DNA from: Lacticaseibacillus saniviri JCM 17471 = DSM 24301
GTDB taxonomy: Bacteria; Bacillota; Bacilli; Lactobacillales; Lactobacillaceae
Assembly: GCF_001311785.1 (NCBI RefSeq)
Contig: NZ_BBBX01000016.1
Coordinates: 1 to 64,000, forward strand
DNA: 64,000 bases
Direction: 5' to 3'
Shown here: piece after piece, positions 31,782 to 41,496 of the stretch
How positions within the stretch are numbered: position 1 is the first letter of the stretch
How the letters are laid out: each line of letters begins with the position of its first letter
Translations under genes and position numbers: made by a program
The notes under the pieces: generated by a model
Databases searched by the model: none
What the model saw: only the letters and a program-made list of their open reading frames with translations
Told to the model about the DNA's origin: nothing

Positions 31782-32058
31782 CTTTATTTCCCCCTATAAA
31801 ATGAATATTGCTTTTGCAGGATGAACCAGAATTTGTCGAATTTTTTGATAATCACCCATCTGAGTTGAGATTATAATCTATAAATAAAAGAGTATCCTGT
31901 TTCTACAGAGTACATGACTAACTAACACTACTGATTCAATTACGGAAGCCCGCAACGAGCCTCAAATTAATATTCTCCCATCTTGAAAAAATAGAGTTAA
32001 TTTTATTCGATTATACTCCGAAATCTATTTAAAAAGGACCTAAGCAACGCTTATATAC
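31782..32058. other. right edge of the defence island
   Basis: No gene is seen. The stretch is AT-rich and has two TATAAT-like boxes on the minus strand, at about 31870 and 32010, facing the AAA gene, without clear -35 partners. It ends at the rpsI terminator. There is no integrase, repeat or tRNA here that would show how the island arrived. Confidence 0.4.
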
Positions 32059-32096
32059 AAAAACCCCTGCGGACACATTGTCCACAGGGGTTTTCC
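32059..32096 (-). terminator. Rho-independent terminator after rpsI
   Basis: AAACCCCTGTGGAC pairs with GTCCGCAGGGGTTTTT around AATGT; a T run follows on the minus strand. It ends the rplM-rpsI transcript. Confidence 0.85.
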
Positions 32097-32121
32097 TGTA
32101 TCCCAAATTGTAATCTCTCGA

Positions 32122-32513
32122 TTAACGCTTTGAGAATTGTGAAGCTTTACGGGCCTTCTTGAGACCTGGCTTCTTACGTTCCTTCATACGTGGGTCACGT
32201 GTTAACATGCCCGCACGCTTCAAAGGACCGCGGAAGTCTGGATCAACAGTTAAGAGTGCACGCGCAATCCCATGACGAGCTGCACCTGATTGACCAGAGA
32301 AGCCACCGCCAACAACGTTAACTAAACGTCGTAGCTATCAGTAGTTTCTGTGATACCGAATGGTTGAACCATATCAGTAATCAAGTTTTCGTATGGAAGG
32401 TATTCGCGAACATCCTTACCATTCATAGTAATTTTACCGGTACCAGGGACTAAACGTACCCGAGCAACGGAGTTTTTGCGACGACCAGTGCCGCTATAAG
32501 AGACTTGTGCCAC
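32122..32513 (-). CDS. rpsI: 30S ribosomal protein S9, frame broken once
   Basis: A 130-residue ribosomal protein whose C-terminal tail reaches the P site. [18 protein letters not shown] and the end [16 protein letters not shown] are diagnostic. The frame stops at SYDV because one A (plus strand) is missing from the run at 32324-32326; restoring it continues [19 protein letters not shown]. Since S9 is near-essential, this supports a sequencing error. It lies 13 bases after rplM. Confidence 0.95.
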
Positions 32514-32526
32514 AGTGGTATCCTCC

Positions 32527-32973
32527 TTAGATTAAGTTGGTAATGTCGAGTACTTCTGGGTTTTGTGCAGCATGTGGGTGATCAGCGCCCGCATAGACAT
32601 GCAGCTTTAAGAATTGTTGGTGACCAAGAGTGTTCTTGGTAGGCAACATCTTCTTAACAGAGTATTCAACCAAGCGAGCTGGGTTGTCCCGTAAGAGATC
32701 GCCAGCTACTTCATGCTTCAAACCACCTGGATGTTGGCTGTGACGGTAGTAAATCTTGTCTGTGGCCTTTTTACCAGTTAACTTGAGTTTGCCAGCGTTG
32801 ATGACGATAACATTGTCACCGGTATCAACGTTTGGTGTGAAGGTAGGCTTGTTTTTACCGCGTAAAATAGAAGCAACGACGGAAGATAAACGACCTAAGG
32901 CGATATCTGTTGCGTCGATGACATACCACTTACGTTCGATTTCGTTTGGCTTTGCCATGAAAGTTGTACGCAC
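32527..32973 (-). CDS. rplM: 50S ribosomal protein L13
   Basis: A 148-residue early assembly protein of the large subunit. [19 protein letters not shown] and [18 protein letters not shown] are diagnostic. The GTG start at 32973 follows GGAGGAAACAAATC and gives MRTTFMAKP, the usual Firmicute start; an upstream ATG at 33042 adds a tail not found in L13. It forms the usual rplM-rpsI pair after truA. An L13 leader may lie at 32974-33062, but I cannot confirm the fold. Confidence 0.96.
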   Translation of the reverse strand: MRTTFMAKPNEIERKWYVIDATDIALGRLSSVVASILRGKNKPTFTPNVDTGDNVIVINAGKLKLTGKKATDKIYYRHSQHPGGLKHEVAGDLLRDNPARLVEYSVKKMLPTKNTLGHQQFLKLHVYAGADHPHAAQNPEVLDITNLI

Positions 32974-33082
32974 GATTTGTTTCCTCCAATAATCTGTGTT
33001 TGTTTGACACTCAATAAGTTTCCGGGGCCTATCGTGGGGCAAACAATACCAGCTACTAATGTATCAAGTTTTCAGCTCAATG

Positions 33083-33866
33083 TCAATGCGATTTGCGTGT
33101 TTCCTTCGCGATTTCATCGAGGGATGGATAATAAACTTCCTTAAGATACAGTCCGGATGCCGGTGCGGTCCCACGCGCTTGTTGTCGGTCTTTGACTTCA
33201 AAGAGCCGCAAAAATCGTGTTGATCACGGCGCCCATTGCCGATTTCGAGTGCTGTCGCGACTAGAATCCGCACCATGTTATACAAAAACCATTGCCGTAG
33301 AACTCAAATGTGAGTTCATTGTTCGCTTGGTCTTCCGTCACGGTGGCCTCGTAAATGGTGCGCACCTTATCCACAATCACCCCACCGCTTGCGGCAAAAC
33401 TGGTGAAATCGTGCGTACCTTCGAGATCTTTGAGCGCGATTTTGATTTTATCCACATCCAATGGGTAGGGATAGTGCCCTGTGTACAACCGCTTAAATGG
33501 GTCCGTGTAACGGCCGCGTGCAACCTTGTACATGTATCGCTTACCTACCGCTGAATACCGCGCATGGAACGCCTCAGGGACAATCTCGGCGTTCAAGATC
33601 TCAATGTCCAGTGGCATCAGACTGTTCAGCGCACGCAACATGCTCGGCGCCGGAATCATGCCAGGATAATCAAAACTGATTACCTGCCCCAGCGCATGTA
33701 CGCCAGAATCGGTCCGTCCAGAGCCATCCACATGTACATGTGTCCCCTTGGTCATCTTCGTCAGTGCCTTTTCCAACACGCCCTGAACCGTGCGCTGCTT
33801 GGGCTGCACCTGATAACCCGCAAAATTCGTGCCATCATAGGCGAGTGTCACTCTATAAGTTGTCAT
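33083..33866 (-). CDS. truA: tRNA pseudouridine(38-40) synthase, frame broken twice
   Basis: A 261-residue enzyme that modifies U38-U40 in tRNA anticodon arms. The N-terminal [20 protein letters not shown] and the catalytic motif [11 protein letters not shown] (Asp) are diagnostic. Missing T bases (A on the plus strand) at 33284-33288 and 33209-33213 break the frame; repair gives [10 protein letters not shown] and an end at RKSH. Start at 33866 has AAAGGAAA upstream. Gene order ecfT-truA-rplM is typical of Lactobacillales. Confidence 0.92.
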
Positions 33867-33960
33867 GGTGTTTCCTTTCAATTGCTTTATCCACAGTGGC
33901 TTGGCTATGCACAGGTGCATAACTCTTATTACCGCAGTTATCCACTTGTGTCCCGTAGCC
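33867..33960. promoter_or_regulatory. truA upstream region with two DnaA-box-like sites
   Basis: TTATCCACA at 33887-33895 is a perfect DnaA box and TTATCCACT at 33938-33946 differs by one base. The palindrome TATGCACAGGTGCATA lies between them. The site is between the ecfT terminator and truA. A regulatory role is possible but unproven; it is too small for an origin. Confidence 0.35.
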
Positions 33961-33964
33961 ACAT

Positions 33965-33995
33965 AAAAAGGTGCAACCTGCGTCGCACCTTTTTC
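33965..33995 (-). terminator. Rho-independent terminator after ecfT
   Basis: AAAAAGGTGC pairs with GCACCTTTTT around a ten-base loop with inner pairing. It follows the ecfT stop at 34001, so truA has its own promoter. Confidence 0.8.
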
Positions 33996-34000
33996 TTTGA

Positions 34001-34794
34001 TTATCGACGCAGGATCACCAGTAATACGGTCAAAACGACCATGGCGCCGCCTGCGAGCCAATCGGCATTATGATAGTGTAGCACACGATACTTGGTCCGG
34101 CCATCGCCACCTTGATAACCACGCGATTCCATCGCTGTGGCTAAGTCATCCGCCGTCGAGAAACTGCTGACGAACAGTGGAATCAACAGGGGCACAACGG
34201 CCTTCATCTGTTGAAAAATATTCCCGGTCCCAAAATCGACCCCACGCGCACGTTGCGCATTCATAATCTTGCTGGTTTGATCCATCAAGGTTGGCACGAA
34301 GCGTAAGGCGATTTGGAGCACCAGCGCGAGTTCGGTAACGGGCACTTTGATCAGGCGCAGTGGTTTCAACAGGGATTCCACCGCATCCGCCAGTGATAAT
34401 GGCTGGGTCGTCAGTGTCAGCAGGGTTGAGACGAAGATGATCAATACAAAGCGCATGAAGATGTATGCCCCGTTGATCAATCCTTGTTGCGTAATCCACA
34501 ACCAGCCCCAATGCCAGTAGACCGTCCCACCGCGGGCAAACAGCACCTGCAGTGCCACTGTGAACAGAATCAGCCAGAGCAGTGGCCGCACACCGCGTAA
34601 GAAGAAGCCCATTTTGATTTTGGACGCCCAGATCATGACCATCGTGGCTAAGAACATCACCAGATAGGTCTGCCAGTTGTTGGCCAGGAAAATAATCCCG
34701 ATGTAATAGAAGCTGGCCATCAGCTTGGTCCGTGGATCCAACCGGTGAATCCACGAATCTCCTGGTAGGTAACGTCCGAGTAAAAGTTATTCAC
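34001..34794 (-). CDS. ecfT: ECF transporter transmembrane subunit EcfT, frame broken once
   Basis: A 264-residue membrane subunit shared by vitamin and metal ECF importers. It has five hydrophobic segments and the two coupling motifs with [13 protein letters not shown], and the ESRGYQ region. [11 protein letters not shown] is the N-terminal hallmark. The frame begins at GTG 34794 after AGGAGG, overlapping the ecfA2 stop, and is shifted by one missing A (plus strand) in the run at 34782-34785. Confidence 0.9.
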
Positions 34795-35653
34795 GCGACG
34801 CACCTCCTAGTTGTGGCACCAATTGATCAGCGAGTTCCGCTTCCGTTAATGGCATGGGATCGAACACGAAGCCGCGACGCTTCAAGCGATTGGCCATGCG
34901 CGTCGTGGTTGGCACACCCAATTGCTTCTCGTTCAACCAATCCTCATCACTGAAGATTTCACGTGGACTACCGCTCTTGACCAGGTGTCCAGCTTCCATC
35001 ACCAGCACATGATCGGCGTAATCCGCCACATCATCCATTTGGTGAGTCACCAGCACAATCGTGAGGCCCTGTTCCTTGTGCAGCTGATCAAACATGCGCA
35101 TCATTTCTTGGCGCCCAGCGGGATCAAGCCCGGCTGTGGGTTCATCTAAGACCAAGACTTCCGGTTGCATCGCGAGCACGCCGGCAATCGCCACGCGCCG
35201 CATCTGCCCACCGGAGAGATCAAAGGGCGACTTCTCCAACACGTCATCGGGTAAGCCCACCAGTTTGACCATCTGTTCGGCGAGCTTGGCCGCATCTTCT
35301 TCGCTCACACCAAAGTTCTTAGGCCCAAAGGCGATATCCTTGGCGACAGTTTGTTCAAATAATTGATTTTCAGCGAATTGAAACACCATGCCGACCTTTT
35401 GGCGCAAAGGTTTCAGGTTCTTATTGCTGGTTTCATTGGTGATTTTGAAGTCGCCAATCGTCACTGTGCCCTTGGTGGGCTTCAGCAACGCGTTCAAGTG
35501 TTGCAAGATTGTGGATTTACCACTACCGGTGTGTCCGATAATTGCGGTGTAACTGCCATCATGAATGGTGGCCGTGACGTCTTTGATCCCGTCACCCGCA
35601 AACGGTGTCCCCGCTTGATACGTGAAATCTACATGGTCGAATGTAATGTCCAC
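34787..35653 (-). CDS. ecfA2: ECF transporter ATPase EcfA2
   Basis: A 288-residue ABC ATPase. Walker A is GHTGSGKST, the Q-loop is in [11 protein letters not shown], the signature is LSGGQMRR, and Walker B is [13 protein letters not shown]. It pairs with EcfA1 on EcfT to drive substrate-specific S components encoded elsewhere. It starts at GTG 35653 inside the last 25 bases of ecfA1, so translation is coupled. Confidence 0.93.
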   Translation of the reverse strand: MDITFDHVDFTYQAGTPFAGDGIKDVTATIHDGSYTAIIGHTGSGKSTILQHLNALLKPTKGTVTIGDFKITNETSNKNLKPLRQKVGMVFQFAENQLFEQTVAKDIAFGPKNFGVSEEDAAKLAEQMVKLVGLPDDVLEKSPFDLSGGQMRRVAIAGVLAMQPEVLVLDEPTAGLDPAGRQEMMRMFDQLHKEQGLTIVLVTHQMDDVADYADHVLVMEAGHLVKSGSPREIFSDEDWLNEKQLGVPTTTRMANRLKRRGFVFDPMPLTEAELADQLVPQLGGASRE

Positions 35654-36464
35654 AGGTAATCCACCAACCTCTCGTCATCCATATAGTCTTTAGGTAATGT
35701 CACACCGCGCTCAGCTAGTGCCGTCTTTAGCTTCTCAGGATACGGCACATCGAGTCCTAGCGCGATTAATTCGGAACCGTAAGCAAAAATCTCAGCGGGC
35801 GTGCCAACTTGCTTGATCTGCCCATCGTTCAGCAAGATCACACGATTGGCCGCCGCTGCTTCGTCGATATCATGTGTGATCGACAACACGGTTAAGTTCA
35901 ATTCATCTTTGAGCTGGTGAATCGTTGCGAGCACCTCAGCCCGTCCAGCGGGATCGAGCATCGATGTCGATTCATCCAAAATAATGATGTCTGGGCGTTG
36001 CGCGATAATACCGGCAATCGCCACCCGCTGCTTCTGCCCACCGGACAGACGTGAGGTTCACGATCACTGAACGCCGTCATCTTGACCCGTTCCAGTGCCG
36101 CGTCAACGCGTTGAATCATTTCGTCGCGGGGGACCCCGTGATTCTCCAGACCAAAGGCGACATCATCCGCCACCGTTGCCCCGACAAACTGATTGTCAGG
36201 ATTCTGGAACACGATACCGACCTTTTGGCGAATCTGCCAGACGGTCTCTTCAGACAGCGTCATTCCGGCCACAACCACTTCACCAGATTCAGGTGCCAGT
36301 AAGCCATTGATGTTCTTGGCCAGTGTACTCTTACCGCTCCCATTGTGACCAATGATTGCGACCCACTCGCCCTTTTGAACCTCAAAACTGACATCCTTCA
36401 AGGCGAACGCTTCGGCATCGGCGTAACGATAATTCAAATGTGAAATTTTAATGGCGTTCTCCAC
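35629..36464 (-). CDS. ecfA1: ECF transporter ATPase EcfA1, frame broken once
   Basis: A 278-residue ABC ATPase. Walker A is GHNGSGKST, the Q-loop [13 protein letters not shown] is typical of EcfA1, and Walker B is [13 protein letters not shown]. The signature region is broken: one missing G (C on the minus strand) at about 36051 hides [13 protein letters not shown], which repair restores. The GTG at 36464 follows AAGGGGTG and gives [10 protein letters not shown]. Here it is separated from rplQ by 4.6 kb of accessory genes, unlike the usual adjacency. Confidence 0.92.
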
Positions 36465-36638
36465 AAAGGTCACCCCTTCTATTCCGTTTGCATAACGCAA
36501 TAATGATACCATAAACGCTACCCAAAATGGATAGATTTGCTGGAAATAACAGCGTTTACCCTCCGCGAGTGACATCGCTTCCTTTTTCACAACTGGCGTG
36601 TTAGTCTAACTTCGAATTACAATTTGGAGGGGATAATC

Positions 36639-37406
36639 ATGGCACAAACAGCAATTGTGACAGGCTCAGGACAAGGCATTGGTAAGGGGATTGCACTACA
36701 ACTGGCAAAGGATGGCTTCAACATTGTTGTGGCTGATCTCAACGAAATCACAGCCGCAGACACCGTCAAAGAAGTCGAGGCACTCGGCGTCAAAGCATTG
36801 GCTGTTGTGACCAATGTTGCGGACGAAACCAGTGTCAAGAATCTGATTGCGGCCGCTAATGAGCACTTTGGAAGCGTCGATGTCTTGGTGAATAATGCCG
36901 GTATTGCCCAAGTGGGTACCATCGAAGAAGAAAGCGCAGAAGACTTCGACAAAATTTTCCAGATCAACGTCAATAGTGTGTTCTATGGTATTAAGGCTGC
37001 GGCCCCTGTCATGCGGGCACAAGGACACGGCAAGATTATCAATGCCAGCTCGATTGCAGGTCATACTGGGATGGAACTACTCGGACCTTACTCCGCAACC
37101 AAGTTTGCGATTCGCGGCTTAACACAGGCTGCCGCGCAGGAACTCGCTAAAGACCACATCACCGTCAATGGCTATGCGCCCGGCATCGTGTTGACGCCAA
37201 TGTGGGATCTGATTGACAAGCGCATGTCGGAGATTCACAACGTTCCCATTGGTGATTCCCTCAAGCAATACATGAGCGGCATCGCATTGGGTCGCGGTGA
37301 ACAACCACAAGACATCGCCAACATGGTCTCCTTCTTAGCCAGCGACAAGTCTGACTACATCACCGGCCAAACCTATATCGTTGATGGCGGAATGCTGTAC
37401 AACTAA
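36639..37406 (+). CDS. acetoin/diacetyl reductase (meso-2,3-butanediol dehydrogenase type SDR)
   Basis: A 255-residue SDR closely like acetoin reductases: TGSGQGIGKGIALQLAKDG at residues 8-26, NNAG at 85-88, Ser138, Tyr151 and Lys155 as catalytic residues, and the C-terminal YIVDGGMLYN typical of BudC/ButA. It would interconvert diacetyl, acetoin and 2,3-butanediol with NADH. Start at 36639 follows TTTGGAGG. It is a single-gene unit on the plus strand among minus-strand genes. Confidence 0.88.
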   Translation: MAQTAIVTGSGQGIGKGIALQLAKDGFNIVVADLNEITAADTVKEVEALGVKALAVVTNVADETSVKNLIAAANEHFGSVDVLVNNAGIAQVGTIEEESAEDFDKIFQINVNSVFYGIKAAAPVMRAQGHGKIINASSIAGHTGMELLGPYSATKFAIRGLTQAAAQELAKDHITVNGYAPGIVLTPMWDLIDKRMSEIHNVPIGDSLKQYMSGIALGRGEQPQDIANMVSFLASDKSDYITGQTYIVDGGMLYN

Positions 37407-37414
37407 AAATAATC

Positions 37415-37457
37415 ATAAAAAAGACGACACCCAGAATCAATCAGGTGTCGTCTTTTT
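37415..37457. terminator. bidirectional terminator
   Basis: AAAAGACGACACC pairs with GGTGTCGTCTTTTT around a 12-base loop. It separates the convergent reductase and LRR-SLAP genes. Confidence 0.85.
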
Positions 37458-37465
37458 CGCGTAAA

Positions 37466-39189
37466 TTATTGGCTGAAACGACCATATTCAGCAGCTACCC
37501 ACTGATGATGGCCACCAAGAGAATAATAAACACGACCATTAAGTTGCTTCTTAGCAAAGACCTTCCATCGTGTTCCTGCCTTCAAGAAGCGATTAGTCGC
37601 TTTCCCATAATTATCCCATAGAACTGTGCTCCAGGTTGGGTAACCAGGTACTCTGACCGTGAAGATACCATTCAGACGAGTTACACTTTCGCCTTCTGGT
37701 GGCTGAACAACCTGTCCGCTATCATCGCGGATTAACACATCATCCGCTTTGATCCATTGATTACCACCAAGATTGTACGCCAATGTATTTCCTTTGACCT
37801 GTCTCACCCCAAATACACGCCACTTACTTCCGATTTTTAATGTGCGGTTGGTTGCTTGTGTTGTTTCGGCATTGCGGTAGATCCGAGTTTCATCCATCAC
37901 CTCGGCTGTGCCGGACATTTCCTTGATTTCAGGGGTCGGCGTTTCGGTTGAACCTCCGGGATTATTGCCAGATGGTGGTGTCTCAGGTTCGGAGGGAGAG
38001 TCGGATTTGAGTTGCAGATATTCAACTGCAGCATTTATCCACTGGGCCTGTTGATTCACCGCTGCTTCATATTCCGCCAAATTTTCTAGAATATCGATTC
38101 CCTTCGTGAGTTCTCTTTCGACCTTACTTACACTCTCATTTGTATATTTATCTTTATCTTTCAATTTTTCCTGAGCTTTTTTACTGCCGCTTCAAGCGCA
38201 GAATAATCGAAGTGACCAGCATAAGTTTGTGAAAAATAAAACCGTCCTAACATATTACCACTTATTCTATCAAAAACATTAACAGATGCGTGGATAGATT
38301 TTACTTCGGAGCTAATTATGAACTCCTTATTAATATTGTCGAACTCTATATCATCGAACGTTTCTATTTTATATCTAACATCCAAATTAGGAGTGAACTT
38401 TATTACATCCACAACAGGTAGCCTGACCTCTTCTCTTTTTGTATTAATTGGTAAAAGTTTTCCACACGAAAAGGCTTCCTGACCACTCCAAATATCAAAA
38501 GTATCTAACCGAAAATTTTCAATGTTTCTCAAAGGATTTTCATTAAAAGCAGCAGATTCAAAAATTTCCAAAGATAAGGGAAGGTTGATTTCTTCGATTT
38601 TATTTGATAAAAAGGCGCAACTCTTAATTTCTCGAACTTGACTAGGTAGATTTAGCTGGGTAATTTCATTATTGGCAAAAGAATAACTTCCAATTACATT
38701 TAATGCCGTGGGTAGAACTACTTTGTTTAGTTTGTTCCCAGAAAAAGCATTTGACTCAATCTGTATAATCGAATCGGGTAGTTTAATGGTCAGTAATCTA
38801 TTTTCCTGAAAAGCCCCAGATCCAATATTATCCAGAACATTATTATCTTCAAAATCCACTTGAGTCAGTCCACGACGAGAAAAAGCTTCTGACCCAATTC
38901 GCCTTACAGGAATCTCTGCCATTGCACCGTCCTCTGAAGACACTTTGGCAGGAATGGTTAATTGCTTTTCTGGAAAAATGATATCCGGCGAGAATCCCGT
39001 TAAAGTTGCCTCACCATTTTCAACAGTAAATGTAAACTTGCCTGAATCATATACCGGTGAAAGTTGTTGAATCGCCGCATTAACAGTTTGCGGCTGACTA
39101 TATGATTGAATGCCCACAGAAACACCACTCAAGACAGCTATAACTAAAACCGACTTCAGTCCTGTACCCCAAAACTTCACACGCTTCAT
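37466..39189 (-). CDS. BspA-like leucine-rich-repeat surface protein with C-terminal SLAP repeats, frame broken once
   Basis: A 574-residue exported protein. A signal peptide (GLKSVLVIAVLSGVSVGIQ region) is followed by five to six BspA-type LRR units of about 23 residues, with repeats of the AF-x-x-N-x-L-x-x-x-x-LP pattern (e.g. AFSGNKLNKVVLP). Then come a helical linker, a Pro/Ser/Gly-rich stretch (SEPETPPSGNNPGG) and two SLAP-type wall-binding repeats with LGGNQWIKADDV and LGGHHQWVAAEY. One missing A in the run at 38177-38182 breaks it. AGGGGGAA precedes the ATG. Likely a wall-attached adhesin; the ligand is unknown. Confidence 0.8.
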
Positions 39190-39281
39190 CCTGATTCCCC
39201 CTAAGCTTTATTTGTAATCCTTCACTTACTAATTTCAGCTTAACAGGATGATTTTTGCACGTGCAATTAGAACGCAGTAAT

Positions 39282-39312
39282 AAAAAAGACTATTCAAAAT
39301 TGAATAGTCTCT
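39282..39312 (-). terminator. terminator after the GlsB-like gene
   Basis: GACTATTCAATTTTGAATAGTC is a perfect hairpin with a T run after it on the minus strand, downstream of the stop at 39327. Confidence 0.8.
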
Positions 39313-39326
39313 CTATCAAATTATTC

Positions 39327-39584
39327 TTACTTGCGTGTCTTCGTTGTGCCCATAATGGCTGAAACAATCAATACAAGAATAATAGCACCGATTAACGCAG
39401 GGAAAATTGCGAGATCAGCCATGTGTGGGCCCCAGTCGCCCAGCAGACGCGTCCCAAGCCATGCCCCGACTAAACCAGCCAAGATATTACCGACCCAGCC
39501 AAATGGCATGTTACGGCCGACAATCATTTGCCCGATAGCACCGATTACAGCACCGACAATAAGTAACCAAATAAAATGTAACAT
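39327..39584 (-). CDS. GlsB/YeaQ/YmgE family stress membrane protein
   Basis: An 85-residue membrane protein with three hydrophobic segments. IVGAVIGAIGQMIVGR, then GWVGNILAGLVGAWLGT, and the last helix before TTKTRK are the pattern of the transglycosylase-associated (GlsB/YeaQ) family, linked to general and acid stress. AAAGGAGG precedes the ATG. It stands alone between two SLAP-protein genes. Confidence 0.85.
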   Translation of the reverse strand: MLHFIWLLIVGAVIGAIGQMIVGRNMPFGWVGNILAGLVGAWLGTRLLGDWGPHMADLAIFPALIGAIILVLIVSAIMGTTKTRK

Positions 39585-39662
39585 ATTACTTTCCTCCTTT
39601 TGTGTGGCGTATATCTAGCATATCGCATTCAATATGGTGAATGCACATTTCCGGCTCAAGAC

Positions 39663-39697
39663 ACAAAAACACCTTCCGCATCACTGACAGAAGGTGT
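39663..39697 (-). terminator. terminator after the SLAP-type gene
   Basis: ACACCTTC pairs with GAAGGTGT around a 13-base loop, and GTTTTTGTG follows on the minus strand, 12 bases past the stop at 39710. Confidence 0.7.
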
Positions 39698-39709
39698 GCT
39701 TGAGTTCAT

Positions 39710-40806
39710 TTACTTAACAGCGACAGCGTATTTCGCTTGAATCCATTGATTACCGCCTAAGTTGTACCAACTGATCACGCCATCGATTGTTCGGTAAAGC
39801 GATACACGCCATGTGGTGCCATGCTTCAATGACTTTGATGTCATCGTTGCCTTGTTGGATGGTGTGTTGCTGGTCGTTGTCTTTTTGTGGTTGTGAACGT
39901 CCGCAAACCGTAACCATTGGTCGCCACCGATATTCAACCATTCATTGGACGCCGCTTTGGTTGACCAACTGCTCCCCTTCGGTAAGACACGGGATGTTGC
40001 CACAAATTATTATTCACAGTACTGTAGACATGCGCACCACCATTGCGTGTAACAGTAGAAACAGGATAGAAACTAACGAAAGAACCCAAGACGGCCGAAC
40101 CGTCAAACAGTTTATAGTTACGCAACTTCAACCAGGTGTTTTTCCCTGCATTCAACCAATTGTTGCCATTATCACTACTCAACATTTGTGTGATGCGCCA
40201 CTTGGTACCTTTGACCAGCTTCTGACTCGTAGCAGTGATATTTTCATTTTTATCCATCGTATAAACTTGGCCGTCAGCCGCACTTGGAATCGTATAGGTG
40301 ACCTTGGCGAGCTGATTATTCAGATACCCGCTTTCCGTACCCAACTGTGGATCGCGCGCTGGCATTTCAGGATGCTTATACCCAGGAGTGAAATATTGCA
40401 TCATCGAGACATCTTGAAATAATTTTCCGTGATAGGTGGTATTGGGCCCAAATAAATAAATCCGCATTGGGTTGCCACCAAATGTTGTGTATCCTGCAAA
40501 CTTAGGCGCATTGACCAGCGCAACATTGGGACTATCGGGAACAGCCTTCACATTCTTGATGGTGACATCTTTCGTCACGCCATTGAAGTTTAATCTTGCA
40601 ACAATAGTACGTGTTACCATTAAGCTAGGATCATTAAAAGTTGCTGTATGTTCTGTATCCGCTCGTACGACATTCCCATCTTGTGCAACCGTATTAATAA
40701 CGCTACCTGTTCCCAATAATGCGAGTGCAGCGATAGTAGTGAGCAATAATTGCTTACCAGATTTAAAGACTTGTTTCTGACAATTAAATGTCCTGAATCG
40801 CGCCAT
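39710..40806 (-). CDS. secreted SLAP-type repeat protein with KxYKxGKxW-like signal, frame broken once
   Basis: A 365-residue secreted protein. The N-terminus has KQVFKSGKQLL, a variant of the KxYKxGKxW signal motif, then a hydrophobic TIAALALLGTG core. A middle domain of unknown type (about residues 50-180) is followed by three SLAP-like repeats with NAGKNTWLK, IGGDQWLRF and LGGNQWIQAKY. One missing base at about 40003-40006 joins the two frames at NNN-ATSRVLP. The start is uncertain (40806 or 40815) as no good ribosome site is seen. Its function is unknown. Confidence 0.7.
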
Positions 40807-40861
40807 AACAATCATGCTGGACCGTATAAAAGTCCTATTCGTTTTTATTCTTCAATAAACA

Positions 40862-40900
40862 AAAACAGGTCACCGACAATCAATGTCGGTGACCTGTTCA
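40862..40900 (-). terminator. terminator of the alpha operon after rplQ
   Basis: ACAGGTCACCGAC pairs perfectly with GTCGGTGACCTGT around seven bases, followed by TTTTGTTT on the minus strand. It ends the long ribosomal operon before the accessory genes. The 196 bases between it and rplQ hold nothing I recognise. Confidence 0.85.
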
Positions 40901-41095
40901 TCATGCAGTATGTAAAAAATCATTTAATGATGGAGACACCAGGTTGCCCTGATTCTCGCAAGCTAGACTAAGCCAGTGAGTTTAACGTCACCGCGAAAGA
41001 TCGTACCTCAGGAATGAGATAGCCATCATCGTAACGCTCCATCGATCAAATGATCAAAGTGAATTCACCACGAGGGCGAACTCGGTTTTATTTAG

Positions 41096-41475
41096 TTAGA
41101 CAAGTTCAATGATAACCATTGGTGCGCCATCGCCGCGACGAGGTGCTGTCTTCATAATCCGTGTGTACCCACCATTACGATCGGCATACCGTGGTGCAAC
41201 ATCGCTAAAAGCTTTTGCAGAACGGATTGAACAACAACACTATCGCCATCTTCGCGAATGTCAGCAACTTCATTACGAACGAATGCAGCTGCTTGACGAC
41301 GTGCGTGAAGATCGCCGCGCTTACCCAATGAGATCATCTTTTCTGCAGTCTTGCGAATTTCTTTTGCACGAGCTTCAGTAGTGATGATACGTTCATTGAT
41401 GAATAAGTCGCTGGTTAAATCACGTAACATTGCCTTACGTTGAGAGCTTGTACGCCCTAATTTACGGTAACCCAT
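41096..41475 (-). CDS. rplQ: 50S ribosomal protein L17, frame broken once
   Basis: A 126-residue ribosomal protein, last gene of the operon. [19 protein letters not shown] at the start and [16 protein letters not shown] at the end are diagnostic. One missing A (plus strand) in the run at 41207-41210 shifts the frame after QKLF; repair restores the ending. Confidence 0.95.
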
Positions 41476-41496
41476 GAGTTGGCCTCCTTTGCTGTT

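Noticed and set aside
33880-33950. Replication origin
   Set aside because: Only two DnaA-like boxes, no AT-rich unwinding region and no dnaA or dnaN gene nearby.
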